The position numbers were made by a program, and so were the translations under genes. Below, in pieces: positions 35,517 through 44,973 of a stretch of DNA of 64,000 nt. Within the stretch, counting starts at the first letter, position 1. Each line of letters starts with the position of its first letter. Source of the stretch: CAZEQK01 sp964514395 (GTDB lineage: Bacteria; Bacillota; Bacilli; Tepidibacillales; Tepidibacillaceae); NCBI GenBank assembly GCA_964514395.1, contig CAZEQK010000001.1, forward strand, positions 62,001 through 126,000, written 5' to 3'. A model generated the notes under the pieces. It was not told the DNA's origin. It saw only the letters and a program-made list of their open reading frames with translations, and made no database searches.

Positions 35517-35717
35517 CTATCTCATTTTGACCATGTTTTTAAACCATCTTGATCTACCCATTAAACGAAAAGCTCCAACTCTTCCCATCATGTTAATCAT
35601 TGAATTCATGAAACGATTCATCATATTCGTGTTCCTTGATGCTGATCTTCTCATGAACATACTTATAACCGTAGCGATTGCGCCACCAGTGATTACACTT
35701 CGAATTAGACGAGCCAT
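35517..35717 (-). CDS. Small basic, Met-rich protein (66 aa), YrzQ-like
   Basis: A hydrophobic start (VITGGAIATVISMFMRR) is followed by a Met/Arg/Asn-rich helix. From memory it resembles the DUF3918/YrzQ group, which lies in the same neighbourhood in Bacillus subtilis; I cannot confirm this. AAAGGGGGAG precedes the ATG. Confidence 0.55.
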   Translation of the reverse strand: MARLIRSVITGGAIATVISMFMRRSASRNTNMMNRFMNSMINMMGRVGAFRLMGRSRWFKNMVKMR

Positions 35718-35729
35718 TAGTCTCCCCCT

Positions 35730-35930
35730 TTAAAGAGATTCTTCATAAAATTTTAATTCTTCTTCCGTAAATAAATCATCCAAAGAACTAAGACTGCCAT
35801 CTTCTTCAACCTGATGAGTAAAGAGACGATCCCCATCAATCGATAGCTCAATAAAGCAATTCCAGCAATAATATTGATTAGATCCTATTTTTCCGATATC
35901 ACGACTTTGACAGTTAGGGCATGAAAGCAT
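35730..35930 (-). CDS. Small zinc-ribbon protein (66 aa)
   Basis: CPNCQSRDIGKIGSNQYYCWNC forms a four-cysteine zinc ribbon given here as its two CxxC pairs, CPNC and CWNC. An acidic tail follows (LDDLFTEEELKFYEESL). I chose ATG at 35930 because GAGGAGG lies just before it; the earlier ATG overlaps that site. Probable position of yrzR. Function unknown. Confidence 0.7.
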   Translation of the reverse strand: MLSCPNCQSRDIGKIGSNQYYCWNCFIELSIDGDRLFTHQVEEDGSLSSLDDLFTEEELKFYEESL

Positions 35931-35941
35931 ATTAATCCTCC

Positions 35942-36448
35942 TCATTCCTGCCCAAATATAACATCCTTTACTTCACTATTCGGTATGATGAGCGCATCCT
36001 CTCCTACAATAAATTTATTAGGGATTTGGATAGTTCTTCTACCTTCTGTTATATCTGACAGAAAACCATCTGAAATTTCATACCCTATAATTTTCCCCAA
36101 TTCTTCCTTAAAATAAACGTCACTAATATGTCCAAGCTCATAACCATTTGTCGTGATAATTGGAAGATCCTTATAGGAGTGCTTGCCAGAATGAAAACCG
36201 TCGAATGGTATATGCTGTTGAATTGGTGTTAATGATTTTTCTGAACCGATGGTGACTGCATCATCACCAATGGCTCCTATTTCATTAAAATCTAAATAGG
36301 CTAGTTTATTAAAGATACCTTCCTTCTCAACAGCAAGTCCCTTCAATTCACCATATCGATTGAAAAAGCAATCCTTGACTGTTCCAGCCTTTTTTCCAGA
36401 GCTTATATCTAAAACGGGTAGACCAACCACATCAAGCATCTTTCTCAT
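35942..36448 (-). CDS. yrrD: PRC-barrel domain protein (YrrD)
   Basis: 168 residues from ATG at 36448 (AAAAGGGGGATAT precedes it). Two PRC-barrel-like repeats: LPVLDISSGKKAGTVKDCFF, then LPIITTNGYELGHISDVYFK. Such domains bind RNA or other partners; YrrD's role is unknown. Context with iscS upstream matches Bacillus subtilis. Confidence 0.85.
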   Translation of the reverse strand: MRKMLDVVGLPVLDISSGKKAGTVKDCFFNRYGELKGLAVEKEGIFNKLAYLDFNEIGAIGDDAVTIGSEKSLTPIQQHIPFDGFHSGKHSYKDLPIITTNGYELGHISDVYFKEELGKIIGYEISDGFLSDITEGRRTIQIPNKFIVGEDALIIPNSEVKDVIFGQE

Positions 36449-36542
36449 GATATATCCCCCTTTTTTAATAAGGGATATAACTAGTATATGAAATTCCAAT
36501 TAAATCATACGATAAGAAAGCTGGTGATATCTGAAGTTATTG

Positions 36543-37697
36543 TTATTTTTTTTGTTTACTTTTTACAATATGTCCAATTTCCTTTGCTGCTTTTATCACT
36601 TCTTCTTCTGTATTTCCTAAGCCAAAGCTGATACGAATGGCAGAGGCTGCAATCTCCTTTGGAAGGTTTAAGGCTTTGATAACACGAGAAACGCTTAGTG
36701 AGCCTGAAGAGCATGCTGATCCTCCAGAAACAGCAATACCCTTCATATCTAGAGCCATCATTAATGTATGAGTATCGACGCCAGGAAAGCTTACATTTAG
36801 AATACTTGGTACGTTATCAGTAGGATGCCCATTCATAACAAAGCTATCTTCGCCAATCATCTCTTGCCATGTCTGAATCATCTTTTCTTTGAAGTCTGAG
36901 AAAAGCTGATATTTTTCAGCTCTTTTTATCATTAAAATCCTCACCGCTTCCCCTAAACCAATGATACCAGGTACGTTTTCTGTTCCACCTCTTCTTTTAC
37001 GCTCCTGTGAGCCTCCTAGTATCGGTTGGATATTGATACCATCGCGGATATATAACGCGCCAACCCCTTTTGGACCATTGATCTTATGGGCTGAGATACT
37101 TAATAAATCAACGGTTAGCTTATCCACCGATACATCTAATATAGGAAAGGATTGCACCGCATCCGTATGAAAATAGATGCCCTTTTCCCTAGCAAGGGTA
37201 CCTATTTCCTCTATTGGCTGTATCGTACCGATTTCATTATTTACGTGTATGATACTAATTAATATTGTATCCTCACGAATGGCCTGCTTTAATTCCTCTA
37301 TATCGATTTTCCCATGGTGGTTAACGGATAAAGAGGTGATTTCAAAACCAAAACCAGTCAAAAATTTTGTAGCTTCAATTACTGCCGAATGTTCAATATC
37401 AGAAATAATAATATGTTTACCTTTCTCTTGATTTGCTAAAGCGATTCCAACAACCGCTAGAAAATCTGCCTCTGTTCCACCACTAGTAAATACGATTCTC
37501 GGTGGTATGGTCTTTAATGCTTTTGCAACATATGCCCTTGCATCCTCTAAAGGCACCTTTGCCTTTTTACCTATACCATGGATACTTGAAGGATTACCAT
37601 AGCGTTCAGTTAAAAACAGATTCATTTTTTCCATAACTAATGGATGAACAGGTGTTGTTGCACTATTATCTAAATATATTTGTTGCTTCATATTCAT
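36543..37697 (-). CDS. iscS: Cysteine desulfurase (IscS/NifS family, YrvO)
   Basis: 384 residues. The PLP lysine is in LLSISAHKINGPKG, and the catalytic cysteine loop is GGSACSSGSLSVS. The enzyme takes sulfur from cysteine; in Bacillus subtilis YrvO supplies it to MnmA (TrmU) for tRNA 2-thiouridine. mnmA and cymR, the usual neighbours, are not adjacent here. The start could be the ATG six bases downstream. Confidence 0.94.
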   Translation of the reverse strand: MNMKQQIYLDNSATTPVHPLVMEKMNLFLTERYGNPSSIHGIGKKAKVPLEDARAYVAKALKTIPPRIVFTSGGTEADFLAVVGIALANQEKGKHIIISDIEHSAVIEATKFLTGFGFEITSLSVNHHGKIDIEELKQAIREDTILISIIHVNNEIGTIQPIEEIGTLAREKGIYFHTDAVQSFPILDVSVDKLTVDLLSISAHKINGPKGVGALYIRDGINIQPILGGSQERKRRGGTENVPGIIGLGEAVRILMIKRAEKYQLFSDFKEKMIQTWQEMIGEDSFVMNGHPTDNVPSILNVSFPGVDTHTLMMALDMKGIAVSGGSACSSGSLSVSRVIKALNLPKEIAASAIRISFGLGNTEEEVIKAAKEIGHIVKSKQKK

Positions 37698-37707
37698 CCC
37701 CTCAATT

Positions 37708-38391
37708 TTATAATTTTAGACGGCTTTCCGTTGTAACTTTCTTAGAGTAAGCAAAAAATGGCTCCAGCTTTTTTTCCCACCAGCTGATACTGAATTGCAT
37801 GATAGGACCTATAAATAATGCAAAAATAAAGGTACCGAAAAAAACAGGTCCACCTAAGAACCAACCTATCATTAATACAGATAGCTCCATTACTGTTTTA
37901 ATGATTCTTATACTCCAATGATATCTACGATTAAGGGCTAGCAGTAAACCATCGCGAGGACCAGGTCCAAGCTTCGATGTGATATATAACCCTGCTCCTA
38001 AGCCCATTAATAATATCCCTACAATTAAAGTAATACATTGTAACAATATATCATCTATTGTTGGCATGATTCCCAAATATAAATCAATAAATACGCCAAC
38101 AAAAATCATATTAAGTAATGTCCCAATCTGAATTAGGGTTCGATCAAAGATAAAAGTAAATATAATGACGATAAAGCCTACAATTTGCGACCATGTCCCT
38201 ATTGTCAATCCAAAGGTGGTAAATAGACCAATATGTAGGACATCCCAAGGGGCTACTCCTAATTGAGCTTTTATAATCAATGAAATACCTAGGGTCATGA
38301 TTGCAATTCCGCTGAAATAAAGAATTAAACGTGCTGTAAATTCTAATTTTGTCACTCTGTTCTCTCCTAAAGTGTTTTGAATTTTATTCAC
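37708..38391 (-). CDS. YczE/YitT-family integral membrane protein
   Basis: 227 residues with five or six membrane helices. Family blocks are LGISLIIKAQLGVAPWDVLH, LGLTIGTWSQIVG-type, LGAGLYITSKLGPGPRDGL and VMELSVLMIGWFLGGP. The family's function is unknown; YczE affects surfactin and bacillaene production in Bacillus subtilis. It sits between rarA and iscS with eleven bases to iscS, so it may be in one transcript. Confidence 0.85.
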   Translation of the reverse strand: MNKIQNTLGENRVTKLEFTARLILYFSGIAIMTLGISLIIKAQLGVAPWDVLHIGLFTTFGLTIGTWSQIVGFIVIIFTFIFDRTLIQIGTLLNMIFVGVFIDLYLGIMPTIDDILLQCITLIVGILLMGLGAGLYITSKLGPGPRDGLLLALNRRYHWSIRIIKTVMELSVLMIGWFLGGPVFFGTFIFALFIGPIMQFSISWWEKKLEPFFAYSKKVTTESRLKL

Positions 38392-38452
38392 TTTAATTAT
38401 TCTTTAAAACCAACTTTTCAAACAAAAAATTGGTTTTTTTATAGGTTTTCCA

Positions 38453-39745
38453 TTACCTCTTTCGTTGCTGAAGCTTTGCCTCTGTTCCTTGATCACTCGG
38501 CTTATAATAGTTTCGATCCTTTAACTCTGGTGGTAAATAATCTTGTTCCACATAATGATTTGGGTAGTTATGAGGATACTTATATCCTTTACCATGACCA
38601 AATTGTTTAGCACCTTGATAATGAGCATCTCGTAGATGAAGGGGTACCGCACCTAATTCACCACTTCTTATATCTGAGATGACATGATCAATTGCATCGA
38701 TCACTGAATTTGACTTAGGACTTTCCGCCAAATAGATGATGCATTGGGCCATATTTATTCTTGCTTCTGGTAAACCAACGGCTTGTACAGCGTGCCATGT
38801 GGCTATCGCCTGCTCCAGCGCATTTGGATTTGCCATACCGATATCCTCTGATGCATGAACGATCAGTCTTCTGACAATGAGCTTAGGATCTTCACCAGCT
38901 TCTAACATTCTTGCCATCCAATATAGGGCTGCATCTGTTGAGCTACCACGAATCGATTTTATCATGGCACTTAGCATATCATAGCGCTGATCCCCTGTAT
39001 CATATCGCATGGAGGGCTGTTGTATCGATTCTTCTGCTATTTCTAAGGTGATGGTGATGATTCCTTCATTATTTGGTGCTGTAGTGGTTACTGCTAGCTC
39101 CAAAGCATTTAATGCTTTTCTTAGATCCCCATTTGCTGTAGATAATAGGTGTAAAAGTGCAGCCTCTTCAAGTCTTGCGTTATATTCCCCTATTCCACGC
39201 TCCTCATCGTCTAGTACAAGCTTTATCGCTTCCGATATCTCATCATCTGATAAATTTTCCAGCTTGAAAATTTGGCTTCTAGATAATAGGGCTGAATTGA
39301 CTTCAAAGAAGGGATTTTCTGTGGTTGCACCAATGAGTATAATTTCACCCTTTTCCACGGATGGAAGCAGCCCATCCTGTTGTGCTTTATTAAAACGGTG
39401 GATTTCATCTAAGAATAGGATTGTTTTTTTACTATACAGATTAATCTGTTCCTTTGCTGTATGAATAACCTCTCTAACTTCCTTTACCCCTGTGCTAACT
39501 GCATTTAACCGTACAAAATGACTACTGGTCGCTTTACTAATCACATAGGCTAAACTAGTTTTTCCTGTACCAGGTGGCCCATATAAAATAATGGATGAAA
39601 GACGATCAGCCTCGATAGCCCGCCTCAATAGCTTGCCTTTCCCAATAATATGCTTTTGTCCGATAAACTCTTCAAGGGTTCTAGGTCTCATTCGATCGGC
39701 AAGAGGGGCTAATTGTTCTCCGTTATTTGAAAATAAATCCTCCAT
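38453..39745 (-). CDS. rarA: Replication-associated recombination protein A (RarA/MgsA)
   Basis: 430 residues. An AAA+ domain (YGPPGTGKTSLA, LFLDEIHRFNKAQQD, IGATTENPFFEVN) is followed by the MgsA C-terminal tetramerisation domain (MIKSIRGSSTDAALYWMARM, GHGKGYKYPHNYPNHYV). It acts at stalled replication forks. It lies twelve bases after the threonine aldolase gene and probably shares its transcript. Confidence 0.95.
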   Translation of the reverse strand: MEDLFSNNGEQLAPLADRMRPRTLEEFIGQKHIIGKGKLLRRAIEADRLSSIILYGPPGTGKTSLAYVISKATSSHFVRLNAVSTGVKEVREVIHTAKEQINLYSKKTILFLDEIHRFNKAQQDGLLPSVEKGEIILIGATTENPFFEVNSALLSRSQIFKLENLSDDEISEAIKLVLDDEERGIGEYNARLEEAALLHLLSTANGDLRKALNALELAVTTTAPNNEGIITITLEIAEESIQQPSMRYDTGDQRYDMLSAMIKSIRGSSTDAALYWMARMLEAGEDPKLIVRRLIVHASEDIGMANPNALEQAIATWHAVQAVGLPEARINMAQCIIYLAESPKSNSVIDAIDHVISDIRSGELGAVPLHLRDAHYQGAKQFGHGKGYKYPHNYPNHYVEQDYLPPELKDRNYYKPSDQGTEAKLQQRKR

Positions 39746-39757
39746 GATTTACCTTCC

Positions 39758-40798
39758 TTACTTTAAAATAATGGTTTTTGCTATCTTTGCAATTGCTTCT
39801 ATCGTTGTATCAATCGCTTTACTTGTTATTTCTCGATGGGTTGTTAATCTAATGAGATATTCACCAAATGCACTTCCAAGAATATGCTCTTTATTCAGCT
39901 CAACTAAAAACTCCTTTGCTGTTAAGCCTAAATCCATGGTACTAAACAAGACAATATTTGTCTCTACATCAGCAACATTGACTGATATTCCATTTATTTC
40001 ATTAATTCCTTCTGCTAATTGTTTAGCATGTTGGTGATCCTCTGCTAAGCGATCTACCATTTTTGTTAATGCCACAATTCCTGGGGCAGCCATTAGACCT
40101 GCTTGTCTCATGCCACCGCCTAGCCTTTTACGCCATTTTCTTGCATCTTCAATAAATGCCTTTGGTCCCGCTAAAATAGAACCCATCGGTGCACTAAGTC
40201 CCTTTGAGAGACATATTTGAACGGTATCTACATATTTCGTTAATTCCTTTACATCGATGCCAAGGGCCACAGATGCATTAAATAATCTAGCTCCATCGAG
40301 ATGTACTGGTACATTTCTATCCTTTGCTACATCATAAACCTGTTTCATGTATCCTGCTGGTAGGATAGCTCCTCCCGCCCTATTATGTGTGTTTTCTAAG
40401 GTTATTAAGGCTGTCTTTGGTAGATGAATATCTTCATCTCTTATCGCATGACGTAGCTCATCAATTGGCATCTGTCCTCTATATCCAGCTATCGTCCTAG
40501 TTTGTGCACCTGTTAATGCACTAACTGCACCAGCTTCATAATAAAAAATATGTGACTCTGCCTCTAGAATGATTTCTTCCCCTGATTTTGCATGGGTCAG
40601 CACAGCAACCTGATTACCCTGTGTACCACTTGTCACAAAAAGAGCCGCTTCCTTACCTAACAGGTCCGCGGCAATTTCCTCAAGACTATTTACCGTTGGA
40701 TCCTCTTTATAGACATCATCGCCAACCTCTGCTTGATACATCGCATCGCGCATCTCCTGAGTAGGCTTTGTTACCGTATCACTTCGTAAGTCAATCAT
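39758..40798 (-). CDS. ltaE: Low-specificity L-threonine aldolase
   Basis: 346 residues, PLP fold type I. MIDLRSDTVTKPTQEMRDAM is the typical start, followed by GTQGNQVA, the NTHNRAGG block, HLDGARLFNA, and the PLP lysine in CLSKGLSAPMGS. It splits threonine or allo-threonine to glycine and acetaldehyde. It is between the nucleotidase and rarA in one direction. Confidence 0.93.
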   Translation of the reverse strand: MIDLRSDTVTKPTQEMRDAMYQAEVGDDVYKEDPTVNSLEEIAADLLGKEAALFVTSGTQGNQVAVLTHAKSGEEIILEAESHIFYYEAGAVSALTGAQTRTIAGYRGQMPIDELRHAIRDEDIHLPKTALITLENTHNRAGGAILPAGYMKQVYDVAKDRNVPVHLDGARLFNASVALGIDVKELTKYVDTVQICLSKGLSAPMGSILAGPKAFIEDARKWRKRLGGGMRQAGLMAAPGIVALTKMVDRLAEDHQHAKQLAEGINEINGISVNVADVETNIVLFSTMDLGLTAKEFLVELNKEHILGSAFGEYLIRLTTHREITSKAIDTTIEAIAKIAKTIILK

Positions 40799-40820
40799 TC
40801 TAATTCCTCCTCTGACAGGA

Positions 40821-41408
40821 CTATTTTTGTGTATGAATCATAGTTTTAAATTGATGAACAAAGTCTAAACCCTGATACCAATCGCTTATTCTTAAAATAT
40901 CATCAGGATAATTTCTATTATATTTCATATCTACAATTACCGTAGCTATCTTTGCAGCTAATAAATTATCAATATGCTCAGGATCATCCTCAAAAAACAA
41001 ATCGATTCCTAGTTTTTGAGCTATCATCCCCTTATCATGAGAGTTCATGAATAGATTCTCTCCATTATACGGGAAGCCATGCTTCATCAACCACTCTTTT
41101 GTAACCTGCTCCACCTGTTTAAAATCAGGTCTTGCTGTAATAAAAAAAACCTCATGCCCCTCATCAACCAGCTGTTGTAATGCTTCTGGTGCATTTTCTA
41201 GTGGCACTCCAATTTTGTAGATCTTTGTTTCTAACTTTCGCCATATCTTTGCACCCTCTTCTGGGGTTAAACCATACGGCTCATCTAAATAATAGGTTTC
41301 TACTTCATCCTCTTTAATATTTAGGTCAAACTCCTTATTATAAACTTTGATTGCTGCTTTTTGAGTATGTTTAATTGTGCCGTCAATATCGATACCAAGC
41401 TTCATCAT
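40821..41408 (-). CDS. yqfW: HAD-family 5'-nucleotidase, YqfW-like
   Basis: 195 residues. The HAD motifs are present: GIDIDGTIK (nucleophile Asp), FFITARPDF, and LFFEDDPEHIDNLL. The layout fits the NT5C/YqfW nucleotidase group that dephosphorylates nucleoside monophosphates. The substrate is not known. The second ATG could be the true start. Confidence 0.82.
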   Translation of the reverse strand: MMKLGIDIDGTIKHTQKAAIKVYNKEFDLNIKEDEVETYYLDEPYGLTPEEGAKIWRKLETKIYKIGVPLENAPEALQQLVDEGHEVFFITARPDFKQVEQVTKEWLMKHGFPYNGENLFMNSHDKGMIAQKLGIDLFFEDDPEHIDNLLAAKIATVIVDMKYNRNYPDDILRISDWYQGLDFVHQFKTMIHTQK

Positions 41409-41545
41409 TTGCCCTCCATCCCTATATTTTTCTTTCTAAAACCAGGCATTCTAAAAATATATTACTACTATTTTAACACGTTTCTCGATAATTACATGTA
41501 AAAACCTCATAACCCTATTGATTTAATAATTCGCTCTTTTATTCG

Positions 41546-42165
41546 TGGTTTAATGCTTTGTCATGAGATGGGTTTTTGGTCACTTATATCCACGATACCT
41601 GGTCTTAAACAACAGATTCCTCTAATAATTAAATCAATCTTTATCCCAGCATTCGAGGCTTTATATAAAGCCATTATGATCTCTTTATTAGTCAAAACAT
41701 TCATTTTTGCAATGATTCTACCTGGGTTTTCCTCTGTATGCTGTGCAATTTCCTGTTCAATTAAATCGATAAATCTATCCTTTAAACCGTTGGGTGCTGT
41801 AACAATTCTACTCCATTTAGGAGTTGCAGAATATCCAGATATATGGTTAAAAAATGCAGAAGCATCCTCACCAAAATCCTCTCGAGAAGTACAACCCATT
41901 ATCGGTATAATACCTTGCAGTAATATCATGCTGTCATTCCTGATTTATTATCTGGATTATTAAAGCCCATTTTTAATTTTTCCTTTAAGCCCGCCACTCG
42001 AACCATAAAGAATTCATCCAAATTCGAGCAAGTAATGGCTATAAATCTAAGTCGTTCAAAGATAGGATTGTTCCTATCCTCAGCCTCTTCAAATACTCTT
42101 TCATTAAAGGATAACCAGCTAAGCTCGCGATTAATATAATATGCTGTATCATTAAGATTTGCCAT
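41546..42165 (-). pseudogene. ppk: Polyphosphate kinase remnant
   Basis: The first 78 codons match the PPK N-terminus (NRELSWLSFNERVFEEAED, ITCSNLDEFFMVRVAGLKE). About 350 codons are then missing, and the reading continues in another frame with the central-to-C-terminal part (SREDFGEDASAFFNHISGYS, HIIAKMN-like RIIAKMNVLTNKEIIMALY, LIIRGICCLRPGI). The last 110 or so codons are also gone. No active kinase can be made. ppx upstream is also broken. Confidence 0.92.
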
Positions 42166-42198
42166 TTTTTTCCCCTTTTACATACGTAGTTTCCTTCC

Positions 42199-42379
42199 TT
42201 ATCTTCGGTTTCAACAAGAATCCCTCTTCAACACCCTAAAAGGGAGTTGTTTCAATCCTCGAAATAAGGGCGGCATAGCACGACTTAATGCTTTAGCATT
42301 TAGTGTGACTTGTGCCCTATGGGTGCTAAAGTTCTGGTGGAGATAAAAAAACTCCATCTGAACCAAGTCTTCTTTATTA
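42199..42379. repeat. Structured insert in a duplicated flank (repeat R3, long copy)
   Basis: Bases 42199-42219 and 42351-42379 together match 51086-51133 with no gap there. Between them is a 131-base insert. The insert has a long imperfect inverted repeat around AATGCTTTAGCATT with arms GGGC...GCCC, and a second stem CCCT/AGGG. No protein is encoded. It lies between the ppx and ppk remnants. It could be a small mobile element or a structured RNA. Confidence 0.6.
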
Positions 42380-42398
42380 TTTCATGATAAGCTTACAA

Positions 42399-43656
42399 TT
42401 ATTTTTCATGATTGATTTTTAAGTAAAAGTGATTATGAAAGACCTTATTATATTTTTTGAGTAGATTTTCTGCTGATTCATACTCCAATAAATTCTCTAG
42501 ACCTACACACTCTACAACTACTTTGGTCTTTTTCCTTTTTATTTGGATGGTTTTAACCGATTGCTGTTTTGAAAAATCAAAAGTATTTGCTAATTGTAGA
42601 ATGAGCCCTAGCTTTCTAATGAGTTCTTCATCCTCTTTACTTAAAATATCCATATATTTTCTATTTTTTTCCCTCATCATCTTAAAATTCTTAAACGATG
42701 CTATTAAAGCAGTCAGTAATCTCTCACGATGAGTAAAGCCCATTAATAATACATTGGTCAATAAATAAAAGGTATGGTTTGCGATATTATAGATATTGAT
42801 GGAACGTCCAATATCATGCAGTAATGCTGCAACCTCTAATATTTTTCGTTCCTTTTCAGTTAAATCTATGATATCCAATAAAGTTAAGCCTTCGTATATT
42901 TTATCCGCAAGCATGGCAACATGCTTAGCATGGAGTACATTCACATAGAACCTTGTATTAAATTGTTCTACACTATACATCACCATATCATTAAAATGAG
43001 TGATTTCCTTTAGCTTTAATACCCTTTCAAACATGATACCATCACGAATTCCTCGATTACTGGTTAATAGTGTATCACTATGAAACCATTGTAAAAGAGT
43101 AGAATATAGATTAATACCCGCGTTAATAATATCTGCCCGATCCTTCGCTAACCCTTTTACTTTTTTTCTCTCAGCTAACGACATATGACTTATGTAATCA
43201 AAAACCTTATGAACATCATCAGCCTTCATCATATAATTGTGTATACTAGCTATGGAATAATTCTTTAATCTTTGATTGATTTTCGCTAAATTTCTGGCCG
43301 TCCCACAATTGCAATCATTTGATATCCGATATTTTTTAAGACAGGTTCTATTTGAAGTTGCTTAGCAATAAATACTTGTAAGCTCTTTAATTCCTCTTCT
43401 TTAGATATCTCTGAGTGAAAGAAATTTTTAGATAGATTCACTGCTCCAAACTGTTTATTTTCTACCACCATAATTTCGGTGCTTCCTCCACCGATATCTA
43501 CTGTAATAGCATCCTTGATATCTATACTATTTATCGTTGCGATATAGCCGTAATTCGCTTCTTCTTCACCTGTTAAAACCCTAAATCTTATACCGGTGTT
43601 TTCTTCTAATTTCTTTCCAAATCGATGATTCCAACATATTTTTCATCATATTTCAT
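42399..43656 (-). pseudogene. ppx: Exopolyphosphatase remnant
   Basis: The start reads MKYDEKYVGIIDL, then about 110 codons are lost with a frame change, and homology resumes at LEENTGIRFRVLTGEEEANY and VDIGGGSTEIMVV. A one-base loss at AIVG(T)ARNL (near 43300) shifts the frame again. The last 277 codons remain open and hold the C-terminal HD-type region (VAALLHDIGRSINIYNIANH). The gene cannot yield a complete Ppx/GppA ATPase-fold domain. Confidence 0.92.
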
Positions 43657-43814
43657 CCTTATCCCCACTTTTCTCTGCTTATTCACACGTTTTTCTTGTC
43701 TTAAGTATATATTACAACCATAAGGCTTTTCTATATATCTGCCATAGAAAAGTTTTTTATTTTAAAATTTCTCTTCCCTTTTTTTAAGAAAAAGGTTATA
43801 ATCTTATTAAATAT

Positions 43815-43830
43815 TTAGATAGTTATCTAA
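43815..43830 (+). promoter_or_regulatory. Operator-like palindrome upstream of the YxlEFG-like genes
   Basis: TTAGATAGTTATCTAA has arms TTAGATA/TATCTAA. It lies just downstream of a TATAAT-like -10 at 43796. It has the same TTAGA-N6-TCTAA form as the site before the ArsR-type gene at 47672. Confidence 0.5.
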
Positions 43831-43858
43831 TTATTTAAACGAAAGGGGAGAAATACCT

Positions 43859-44050
43859 TTGAATATTAATTGGATATTACTACTACCTATTATTGCTATA
43901 CAGCTTGTTGTACAAATCATCGCATTAATCGATCTATATAGACAGCCACAAATCGATAGAACGAAAAAAATCATATGGACGATTATCATCTTACTGTTTA
44001 ATTTACTAGGACCAATTGTTTATTTCATTATTGAAAGAAGGGAGAAATAA
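43859..44050 (+). CDS. PLDc_N-domain small membrane protein (YxlE-like)
   Basis: 63 residues, two membrane helices: LLLPIIAIQLVVQIIALIDL, then IIWTIIILLFNLLGPIVYFI, followed by ERREK. This is the PLDc_N (phospholipase D-nuclease N-terminal) module found alone before ABC transporter genes, as YxlE in the Bacillus subtilis sigY operon. TTG start after AAAGGGGAG. Its stop overlaps the next start. Confidence 0.85.
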   Translation: MNINWILLLPIIAIQLVVQIIALIDLYRQPQIDRTKKIIWTIIILLFNLLGPIVYFIIERREK

Positions 44051-44973
44051 TGGAACCTTTTATTCGTTTGAATCATATTACCAAAAAATATAATGAGTCT
44101 TTGGCCTTAGATGATGTATCCTTCTCTATTCATAGTGGAAGATGTGTCGGGCTTATAGGGGTAAACGGTGCTGGTAAAACGACAACATTAAGAATTATTA
44201 GTGGATTGATCCAAGAAACAAATGGAAGCATAGCTTTTGAAGGAAAGCAAATTCCCCAAAATACACCTGCTTTTAAAAGAAGAATTGGTTATTTATCTCA
44301 ACATCCTAAATTTTATAATTGGATGACTGGTTATGACTTTTTATCCTACATGTTTGAATTATACCAACTTCCAAAATCACAAAAGAATACTAGGATTGAA
44401 GAGGTTCTAGAAATCGTGAAGCTTAAGGGTAGTGAAAGGAAGCGAATTAGAGGCTATTCGGGTGGAATGAAACAGCGTCTTGGCATTGCACAGGCAATTT
44501 TGCACAAGCCAGATTTTTTAATTCTAGATGAGCCAGTATCTGCTTTAGATCCTGAAGGAAGGCATCAGATAATTCAGTTATTACAGAAATTGAAAAAGCA
44601 TACAACAATACTATTGTCCACCCATATCTTACATGATGCCGACAGCGTTTGCGACGATGTTATTATACTTCATGAAGGTAAAAAAATTGTTGAAACTGAA
44701 TTATTAAGTCTTAAAAAGTTACATCAGGAACCAATCATCAAAGCTTCCTTCTTAAAGGAAACAAAAGAACTCCCTACTATATTAAAAGACTACGATTGGA
44801 TAGAGCAAATCGAAACAGACCATCACGATCTTCAGCTACGTGTAAGTGATAAGGAGAAGGCACTCATGCTGTTACCCAGTATTTTTACAGAGAACCACTA
44901 TGCCTTTTACTCCTTCCAATTATTTGAACCTACATTAGAAGACATTTTCTTAAAGTTGGTGAGTAACTCATGA
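44050..44973 (+). CDS. ABC transporter ATPase (YxlF-like)
   Basis: 307 residues. Walker A GVNGAGKTT, signature YSGGMKQRLGIAQAI, Walker B FLILDEPVSALDPEG, H-loop STHILHDAD. The C-terminal 90 residues are the accessory domain of drug-export ATPases. It overlaps both neighbours by one to four bases, giving a tight three-gene unit. Substrate unknown; a toxin, lantibiotic or drug exporter is plausible. Confidence 0.9.
   Translation: MEPFIRLNHITKKYNESLALDDVSFSIHSGRCVGLIGVNGAGKTTTLRIISGLIQETNGSIAFEGKQIPQNTPAFKRRIGYLSQHPKFYNWMTGYDFLSYMFELYQLPKSQKNTRIEEVLEIVKLKGSERKRIRGYSGGMKQRLGIAQAILHKPDFLILDEPVSALDPEGRHQIIQLLQKLKKHTTILLSTHILHDADSVCDDVIILHEGKKIVETELLSLKKLHQEPIIKASFLKETKELPTILKDYDWIEQIETDHHDLQLRVSDKEKALMLLPSIFTENHYAFYSFQLFEPTLEDIFLKLVSNS

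Noticed and set aside
35455..35733. A 92-codon plus-strand ORF after aapP
   Set aside because: It covers a terminator and is antisense to the 66-residue gene; no ribosome site.
39009..39464. A 151-codon Ser-rich plus-strand ORF within rarA
   Set aside because: It is antisense to well-conserved AAA+ motifs and has the composition of a shadow frame.
41553..41963. A 136-codon plus-strand ORF over the ppk remnant
   Set aside because: The minus strand has clear PPK homology here; the plus-strand frame is its shadow.
42240..42270. GATTGAAAC and GTTGAAAC words, like the ends of CRISPR repeats
   Set aside because: There is no regular spacing, no repeated unit of 28-37 bases and no cas gene in the window.
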